Shown here: in pieces, positions 59,002 to 64,000 of the stretch | Numbering within the stretch: position 1 is the stretch's first letter | How the letters are laid out: each line of letters begins with the position of its first letter | Source: Halobacteriales archaeon YIM A00010 | GTDB taxonomy: Archaea; Halobacteriota; Halobacteria; Halobacteriales; Haloarculaceae | Direction of reading: 5' to 3' | Assembly: GCA_025041175.1 (NCBI GenBank) | Contig: JAKCFJ010000001.1 | Location: forward strand, 2,063,526 to 2,127,525 | DNA: 64,000 bases | Translations under genes and position numbers: made by a program | Notes under the pieces: generated by a model | What the model was told of the DNA's origin: nothing | Seen by the model: the letters and a program-made list of their open reading frames with translations, nothing else | Databases searched by the model: none

Positions 59002-59451
59002 ATGGAATCATCCACCACCGAAACGTCGAAACATCCGCAACACGGGGACGACCGACAGAATGAGTCCCGAGCGGAGACGATCCAGATGAAGCGGTCGATG
59101 CGCGCGTTGCTGGGCGTGGAAGGGGTGTCGTTTCTCCTGGCATCCATGATCCACGCAGGGATCATCATCACCGGGTACGAGCATCCAGAGGCGATGATCG
59201 CCGAAAGCGTGATCGGTGTTGTTCTGCTCGTCGGTTTGGCGGTGACCTGGGTCCGTCCGCGCTCGATGGCTGCCATCGCCGCCGTTGTGCAGGCGTTCGC
59301 GCTCGTGGGAACGCTCGTCGGAATCTGGACGATGATCGTCGGGGTCGGTCCCCGTACTGTTCCGGACATCGTTTACCACGTGGCCATCGTGGCGGTGCTA
59401 CTCGTTGGCCTTGGACTGGCGTGGCGGATTCGAAGAACGGAACCGAAGTGA
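59002..59451 (+). CDS. Four-helix membrane protein
   Basis: The 149-residue protein has a polar N-terminal tail (about 1-30) and four membrane helices (near 33-55, 62-80, 88-110 and 122-142). No catalytic motif is visible. An ATG at 58957 in the same frame, and another at 59089 just before the first helix, are alternative starts. It is convergent with the prolyl-tRNA synthetase gene with 80 bp between stops. Confidence 0.6.
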   Translation: MESSTTETSKHPQHGDDRQNESRAETIQMKRSMRALLGVEGVSFLLASMIHAGIIITGYEHPEAMIAESVIGVVLLVGLAVTWVRPRSMAAIAAVVQAFALVGTLVGIWTMIVGVGPRTVPDIVYHVAIVAVLLVGLGLAWRIRRTEPK

Positions 59452-59531
59452 GTCGTGCACAAAGGTGAGCACGTTCGAGCGAACAGCGACGACGCCTGCG
59501 CCTTTTTCGTGCACCGTGCGGTCCACTACCA

Positions 59532-60815
59532 TCACACGAACCCGGATCGGCACTCCCGACGGCACTGTTCCGAAACGGCCGCCGGTTCGAGCGATCGGGT
59601 CCGTCCGTCCCGTGTTTCGACGTCCACCTCGCCAGTTCGTTCGAAGTGGTTGCCGATAGCGACTTTCCGAGGGATGCCGAGGAGATCGCTCTCGGCGAAC
59701 CGTTCGCCGATGGTTCGGTCGGGATCGTCGAACAGCAGCGTTTCCGCCTCGCCACACTCCTCGTACAGGCGGTCCGCAACCGTCTTCGTTCGACCGCTGT
59801 AATCGAGGGGAACGATCGAAACGGCGTACGGTGCAACGCTCACGTCGCCAACGGACCACCGACAGCCCTCGTCGTCGGCGTGCTGTTCGATGAGCGTGTG
59901 GATGAGCCGTTCGACGCCGATGCCGTAGCTCCCCATCACCACGGAGCGCGATCCGTCCGGCGTATCGACCGAAAGATCCATCGCTTCCGAATAGCGCGCT
60001 CCCAGTTCGAACGCGTGGCCGATCTCGATGCCCTCGCCGGTTCTGAGCGTTCCACCGCAGTCGGGACACACGCTGCCGTCGAGATACTGGTCGAACTGAG
60101 CCGATTCGTCGGTGATCCCAAATCGGCAGCTATTGGACGTACACGCAGTGAGACCGACGGTTCCCGATTCGGCGAGCGCGACGAACTCCTCGGAGCTACT
60201 GCCGCCCATGACGCTGTTGTCGGCGGGAACGACGGCGAACTCGATGCCGAGGGCGTCGAAGATGCGGACGTACGCCGACCGGACGCGCTCGTACCACTCC
60301 TCGAGAGAGGCACGCGTCGCGTGCAGGCTGTAGGCGTCTTTCATCGTGAACTCCTTCGTCCTGAGCAGTCCCTTCCGGGCGTGGTCGTCGCGGTGTTTCT
60401 TCCCGATCTGATACAACAGCAGGGGCAGATCGTCGTAGGATCGAACGACGCCATCGACCAGTCCGACCACGCTCTCCTCGTGGCTGGGAGCCAGACACAT
60501 CTGTTGGCCCTCGCGGTTCTCGAAAGTGAACATCTCGCCTTCGAAGTTGGCCCAGCGACCGCTCCGTTCCCACGCGGGCTTGTACTGGAGCTGGGGGAGA
60601 TCGATCATCTGCCCACCGATGGCCGCCATCTCCCGTTCGATGTGGCGACAGAGCTTCCGCCGAACCCGCTCACCGGTGGGAGTGAAGCCGTACAGACCGC
60701 TCCCGAACCGCCGAACGAGACCTGCCCGCAGCGTGAGCTGAGTGGCGTTCTCGTGGTCGCTGGACCCACGGCTCGTGAACAACACCGCGTCGCTACGACG
60801 CACCACGATCACCAC
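59532..60815 (-). CDS. Bacterial-type prolyl-tRNA synthetase without editing insertion
   Basis: The 427-residue class II synthetase has motif 1 (near 60, QLQYKPAWERSGRW), motif 2 LLRTKEFTMKDAYSLH near 155, motif 3 SYGIGVERLIHTLIEQ near 300 and an anticodon-binding-like domain at 330-400. It follows the bacterial ProRS pattern, but the roughly 180-residue INS editing domain is replaced by a short zinc-ribbon-like insert (CTSNSC near 223, CPDCGG near 252). Archaea normally use a different ProRS type. It may charge tRNA-Pro, or a carrier or another acceptor. The start at 60815 is approximate. Confidence 0.85.
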   Translation of the reverse strand: MVIVVRRSDAVLFTSRGSSDHENATQLTLRAGLVRRFGSGLYGFTPTGERVRRKLCRHIEREMAAIGGQMIDLPQLQYKPAWERSGRWANFEGEMFTFENREGQQMCLAPSHEESVVGLVDGVVRSYDDLPLLLYQIGKKHRDDHARKGLLRTKEFTMKDAYSLHATRASLEEWYERVRSAYVRIFDALGIEFAVVPADNSVMGGSSSEEFVALAESGTVGLTACTSNSCRFGITDESAQFDQYLDGSVCPDCGGTLRTGEGIEIGHAFELGARYSEAMDLSVDTPDGSRSVVMGSYGIGVERLIHTLIEQHADDEGCRWSVGDVSVAPYAVSIVPLDYSGRTKTVADRLYEECGEAETLLFDDPDRTIGERFAESDLLGIPRKVAIGNHFERTGEVDVETRDGRTRSLEPAAVSEQCRRECRSGFV

Positions 60816-61026
60816 CGATAGACGAGGCGCTACTCAGTGACAGTGCTCCGTTCGACCGATCGAAAACGGCAATACGACTATCGCGGAACCCAGCCGTGGG
60901 CCACGCCGGACCCACGGTTGCAAATAACGCGTGCAGTTCGAGACATACGGGTTGTGAGACGCGTATCGCAGTCAAATAGGTTGTGGATTCTCACGGAAAT
61001 CGCACAGCCACAGCAACGACTTCTGC

Positions 61027-61941
61027 TCAGTGGGTGTGAGCGAGCGAGGCGTCCCGCTCGGTATCGGGAGAACGCGCCTCGACTGTCGCGTGGTCGACGC
61101 CGTAGGCAGCGAGTTTCTCGTGGGCGCGCCGGATCACGGCGTCGCTCGCCTCGGCGTCTGTGGTCGTGATATGAACTGTGGCAACGGTGATCTGGCTACA
61201 GATCTGCCACGCGTGAAAGTCCTCGACGCGCTCGATCCCGTCGATCGCCTCGATTTCTTGCCGGACGGCACCGCTGTCGATGGGCGTTCTGAGAAAGAAG
61301 ATCGATCCGCTCGCGCGCACCACCGACACGGCCGACCACGTGATGACCACGGCGATCAGCCCAGCGGTGATCGGGTCGACCACGCGGACACCGGTCAGCT
61401 CCACGACCGCTGTCGATACGACGACCGCGATCGAACCGCCGGCGTCCCCGAGCAGGTGGTAGAACGCGCCGCGCTCGTTGAGGCTCATCTCGTCCCCGCC
61501 CAGCACGGACACGGAAGCGACGTTCACCACCAATCCACCGAGAGCAATGACCAGCGTCGGGCCGGTGGAGATGGCCACCGGATCCAGAAACCGCTGGAAC
61601 GACTCCCAGAGGATGAACCCGACCATCGGGAACAACAACACGCCGTTGAGAAAGGCAGACAGCGGTTCGAGCCGGTGCAAACCGTACGACCAGCGGTCGT
61701 TCTCGCCGTAGCGATCGGCCACATACGACGCGAGAAAGGCCATCACGTACGCGAGCGCGTCGAACAGCATGTGGAACGCGTCGCTGAGCAGCGCCACCGA
61801 CCCGAACAACAGCCCACCCGCCAGCTCCGCCAGAAACCCAACCACGTTGATCGCGGCCACGACCGCCAGCGTTCGACTACTGGATCTCTCTGTGGCGTGG
61901 TCGTGGTCGTCCGGAGCAGTGCCCAGTCCGTGTTCGCTCAT
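61027..61941 (-). CDS. Cation diffusion facilitator (CDF) metal exporter
   Basis: The 304-residue protein has six membrane helices, with the metal-site motifs LLSDAFHMLFDALAY near residue 52 (HxxxD) and YHLLGDAGGS near 161 (HxxxD), and a cytosolic C-terminal domain (about 215-285). It begins and ends with His-rich tails (DDHDHATE, AHTH). It should export Zn2+ or a similar ion in exchange for protons. The two small genes upstream are divergent and may not be related. Confidence 0.93.
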   Translation of the reverse strand: MSEHGLGTAPDDHDHATERSSSRTLAVVAAINVVGFLAELAGGLLFGSVALLSDAFHMLFDALAYVMAFLASYVADRYGENDRWSYGLHRLEPLSAFLNGVLLFPMVGFILWESFQRFLDPVAISTGPTLVIALGGLVVNVASVSVLGGDEMSLNERGAFYHLLGDAGGSIAVVVSTAVVELTGVRVVDPITAGLIAVVITWSAVSVVRASGSIFFLRTPIDSGAVRQEIEAIDGIERVEDFHAWQICSQITVATVHITTTDAEASDAVIRRAHEKLAAYGVDHATVEARSPDTERDASLAHTH

Positions 61942-62027
61942 TCTCCCAGTCTTGGAGTGCCGACGGTATCAAAACAAGGAGCGAACGATCCGGAGAGTTT
62001 TTTACAATATATTAGCTATAATCAAAT

Positions 62028-62294
62028 ATGAATCTCGCATACGCGTATTGGTTTTCTCTCACGGCGTTCGGTCTGGTCGTCCTCTTGGAATACGGCCACG
62101 CAGCCCAGACCGAGGGCGTAACGATCCCGACGGGACTCGGATTGCTCAGTGGCACCCTCATCGTCGGCCCATCGCTACTGCAAGCAGCCCATCCAGAGAA
62201 GGAAATCGGCGGGCTGGACACCGGACGATGGACGTACGTCGTGATCGTCGGGGCAGTCGGCTACATCACGGGAGCCGTGATCGGTTTGATATAG
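62028..62294 (+). CDS. Small three-helix membrane protein
   Basis: The 88-residue protein has membrane segments near 3-21, 33-52 and 67-87. It has no recognised motif. It diverges from the CDF gene with 86 bp between starts, so a link to metal handling is possible but not shown. An AT-rich promoter (TTTACAATATATTAG) lies upstream. Confidence 0.6.
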   Translation: MNLAYAYWFSLTAFGLVVLLEYGHAAQTEGVTIPTGLGLLSGTLIVGPSLLQAAHPEKEIGGLDTGRWTYVVIVGAVGYITGAVIGLI

Positions 62295-62350
62295 GAAAAT
62301 TGACGTTATACACACCAAATCTTACCACTACAAACAAAATTGTATGAAAT

Positions 62351-62743
62351 ATGAACACACCCGACCCCGGCGAGAGCGACACCACAGAGAAGAGCACGAA
62401 AGAACTCCGCTACGAGCATCCGAGCGGCTGGCTCTACCTGATGCGTAACAGTTCGGAGGGCCTTCACCTCATCATCGACACCTTACTGTCGGCCGCCGAC
62501 CGGGAGTTCACCCAGAGCGAACTGGCCGACTCGGCCGGTGTCAGCCGCCACACGGTCCGCGCTCATCTCGATACGCTCCTCGAACACGGCATCGTCCGGG
62601 CCGTCGCCGGCGGGAAGCGCTACCGGTTCAACCTCGACAGCCCCGTGACCCAGGAGATCTGTGAACTGAACAGCGCGATCAACGCCGTAGGCGCGGGCGA
62701 GATCCAGATCGACAGCGACACCGGACGACTCCTCGAAGACTAG
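62351..62743 (+). CDS. Winged-helix transcriptional regulator
   Basis: The 130-residue protein has one HTH domain at about 35-100 (FTQSELADSAGVSRHTVRAH as the recognition part) and a short C-terminal tail. It belongs to the broad ArsR/MarR-like group of small haloarchaeal regulators. It is followed convergently by the TrkA-type gene, with 16 bp between stops. Its target is unknown; the neighbours suggest ion homeostasis. Confidence 0.8.
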   Translation: MNTPDPGESDTTEKSTKELRYEHPSGWLYLMRNSSEGLHLIIDTLLSAADREFTQSELADSAGVSRHTVRAHLDTLLEHGIVRAVAGGKRYRFNLDSPVTQEICELNSAINAVGAGEIQIDSDTGRLLED

Positions 62744-62759
62744 CACGATCGAAGACGTT

Positions 62760-64000
62760 TCACTCTACGGACAGCAGCTCCGTAAACCGGTTGGTGTCCT
62801 CGTCCGTTCCGGCGATGATCAGCGTATCGCCGGCGAGGATCCGGAGATCGGGCTGGATATCGGTGATCACGTCGCCGTTGCGCTCGACGCCGAGGACGGT
62901 ACAGCCCGTTCGCGTGCGGACCTGTGCGCCGCCGATGGTGTGGCCGGCCAGCCGTGGCGCGCTGGTCCGGATCACCTGCACCTGCGTGTCGAGCGAGACG
63001 ACATCCTCGTTTTCGAGGATCGTGGAGGCGAGCATTCGGCCGCTGACCGTCGCCAGCGAGAGAACGTACTCGGCACCGGCCCGGTACAGCTTCGCCATGG
63101 TTTCCGATCCTTCGGCCCGCGCGACGATCTCGATCGTCGGGTTCAGATCCCGGGCGACGAGCGTGACGAACTGGGTGGTCGTGTCGTCGGGGAGAGCGAG
63201 AATGACAGTGTTGGCCGATTCGATGCCGGCTTCGCGCAACACCGCCGGCTCGGTCGCCTCTCCGACGATGTCCACGTCCGGATCATCGACCCGATCGATG
63301 ATCGTACAAGGCACGCCGGCATCCGAAAGGCTGTCGACCACGCTCGTTCCGACCTCGCCGTAGCCGACGACGACCGTCTCTCCCCGGTCGAAGCGCCGCA
63401 CATCCGAGACGGTGCGTTCTTTGAGCGCTTCGATCTGGGACTCCCGCCCGGCGATCAAGAGGATCGTCCCCCGTTTCAACTCCGTGTCGGGCGATGGGGG
63501 TGTTTCGAAATCGCCGTGGAACCACGCGCCGATCACGTTGACGCCCACCTGCTCGCGGACGCTGCTTTCAGCGAGCGTCCGGCCGATCAGCTCACTCCCG
63601 CGGTGGATCGGCAGCTCCGCGGTCTCGAAGTCCGCACCTAGATCGACCGCATCCCCGAGATCGGTCGTGACGGCAGCCGTGACCTTCGTCGCCAACCCCT
63701 CGCCCAGCAGCTGGCGGGGGGAAAGCACCTCGTCGGCACCAGCGAGGCGGTGGTACGTCGCTCGGTCCGGTTCGTCCACGACGCTGACCACCCGGACGGC
63801 TTCGGCTGCCTCCTTCGCCGTCAACACGATGCTCACGTCTCGCTCGTCGGAGGTGTCAGTGACGACCGCTGTGGCCGATCCGATCCGTGCGCGTTCGAAC
63901 CCCGACACCGATTCGGGGTCCTCGTGGATCACGGTGTGTCCGGTCTCGTACAGCTCCGCCGCCCGGTCCCGACCCGGCTCGACGATCACGTGGTCGACCC
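62760..64000 (-). CDS. TrkA-domain protein with two RCK units (cut by window edge)
   Basis: About 413 codons are inside the window. The first part is the second half of a TrkA-N domain, followed by a TrkA-C domain (about 130-185; RGSELIGRTLAESSV). A second Rossmann unit follows (VVVGYGEVGTSVVDSL near 205) with its own TrkA-C (about 330-410). The start lies beyond position 64000, where a K+ channel pore or a first Rossmann strand would be expected. It regulates or forms a K+ transport system. No start codon is assigned. Confidence 0.85.
   Translation of the reverse strand, partial: VDHVIVEPGRDRAAELYETGHTVIHEDPESVSGFERARIGSATAVVTDTSDERDVSIVLTAKEAAEAVRVVSVVDEPDRATYHRLAGADEVLSPRQLLGEGLATKVTAAVTTDLGDAVDLGADFETAELPIHRGSELIGRTLAESSVREQVGVNVIGAWFHGDFETPPSPDTELKRGTILLIAGRESQIEALKERTVSDVRRFDRGETVVVGYGEVGTSVVDSLSDAGVPCTIIDRVDDPDVDIVGEATEPAVLREAGIESANTVILALPDDTTTQFVTLVARDLNPTIEIVARAEGSETMAKLYRAGAEYVLSLATVSGRMLASTILENEDVVSLDTQVQVIRTSAPRLAGHTIGGAQVRTRTGCTVLGVERNGDVITDIQPDLRILAGDTLIIAGTDEDTNRFTELLSVE

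Noticed and set aside
59646-60821. 391-codon open frame on the plus strand
   Set aside because: Antisense shadow of the prolyl-tRNA synthetase gene, with repetitive Arg/Val/Asp composition.
1-64000. CRISPR array, rRNA operon or replication origin
   Set aside because: I saw no regularly spaced repeats, no rRNA sequence and no orc1/cdc6-type gene; the repeats found are MITE-like and irregularly placed.

Overview
The window is chromosomal DNA of a halophilic archaeon (class Halobacteria). The proteins are rich in Asp and Glu, core coding DNA is GC-rich, the tRNA genes lack an encoded CCA, and many starts look leaderless. Typical haloarchaeal families are present: LonB, DUF373, Bat-like HTH regulators, a HiPIP, an IS1341-type TnpB and RIO2. 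I cannot name the genus safely. There is no rRNA, no CRISPR array and no replication initiator gene.

Positions 1-20,700 are mostly conserved chromosome. They hold a GNAT fragment, cupin, CinA-like protein, a giant FAD/Fe-S dehydrogenase, GrpE, ferredoxin, tRNA-Leu, a Na/Ca exchanger, a TrkA-like protein, an orphan E1-alpha dehydrogenase, a P450 with a divergent Bat-like regulator, thymidylate kinase, an NDUFA9-like protein and a large helicase. Two tRNA genes (His, Leu) have duplicated 3' ends nearby. The His pair brackets a 1-kb segment carrying an HNH endonuclease.

Positions 20,700-35,600 mix core and accessory DNA. A MntA-type nucleotidyltransferase has a broken HEPN partner. A second broken MNT/HEPN pair abuts an intact radical SAM gene whose 3' tail also occurs 5 kb away. 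The region also holds a LonB protease of uneven base composition, an HTH plus TumE-like candidate toxin-antitoxin pair, DUF373, a BKACE enzyme, a P450 remnant and a solo TnpB.

Positions 35,600-43,700 form a redox and aromatic-stress region. A three-gene operon matches the Bacillus mhqD/mhqO/mhqP set for quinone detoxification. It is divergent from an HxlR regulator with the YodB-type N-terminal cysteine, and repeated TGATACCAG motifs lie in the shared promoter. Next come a TetR regulator, an F420-type (LLM) oxidoreductase, a quinone-oxidoreductase-like MDR protein and a DUF5519-like protein.

Positions 43,700-57,700 are AT-richer and full of mobile-element debris: a complete 647-residue IS4-like transposase, a fragment of a relative, two families of about 105-bp MITE-like elements, a 1.6-kb segment bracketed by direct repeats that carries small hydrophobic genes, and a frameshifted Bat-like regulator. 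RIO2, GlmM, an amidohydrolase, a DMT exporter and a second LLM oxidoreductase are the intact genes. From 57,800 to the end the core resumes: HiPIP, small membrane proteins, an unusual bacterial-type prolyl-tRNA synthetase without the usual editing insertion, a CDF metal transporter, and a TrkA-domain protein cut by the window edge.

The most interesting items are the archaeal Mhq/YodB-like system, two MITE families (one with TATA-like outward ends placed in promoters), the scattered MntA/HepT remnants, the compositionally mosaic lon gene and the reduced ProRS.
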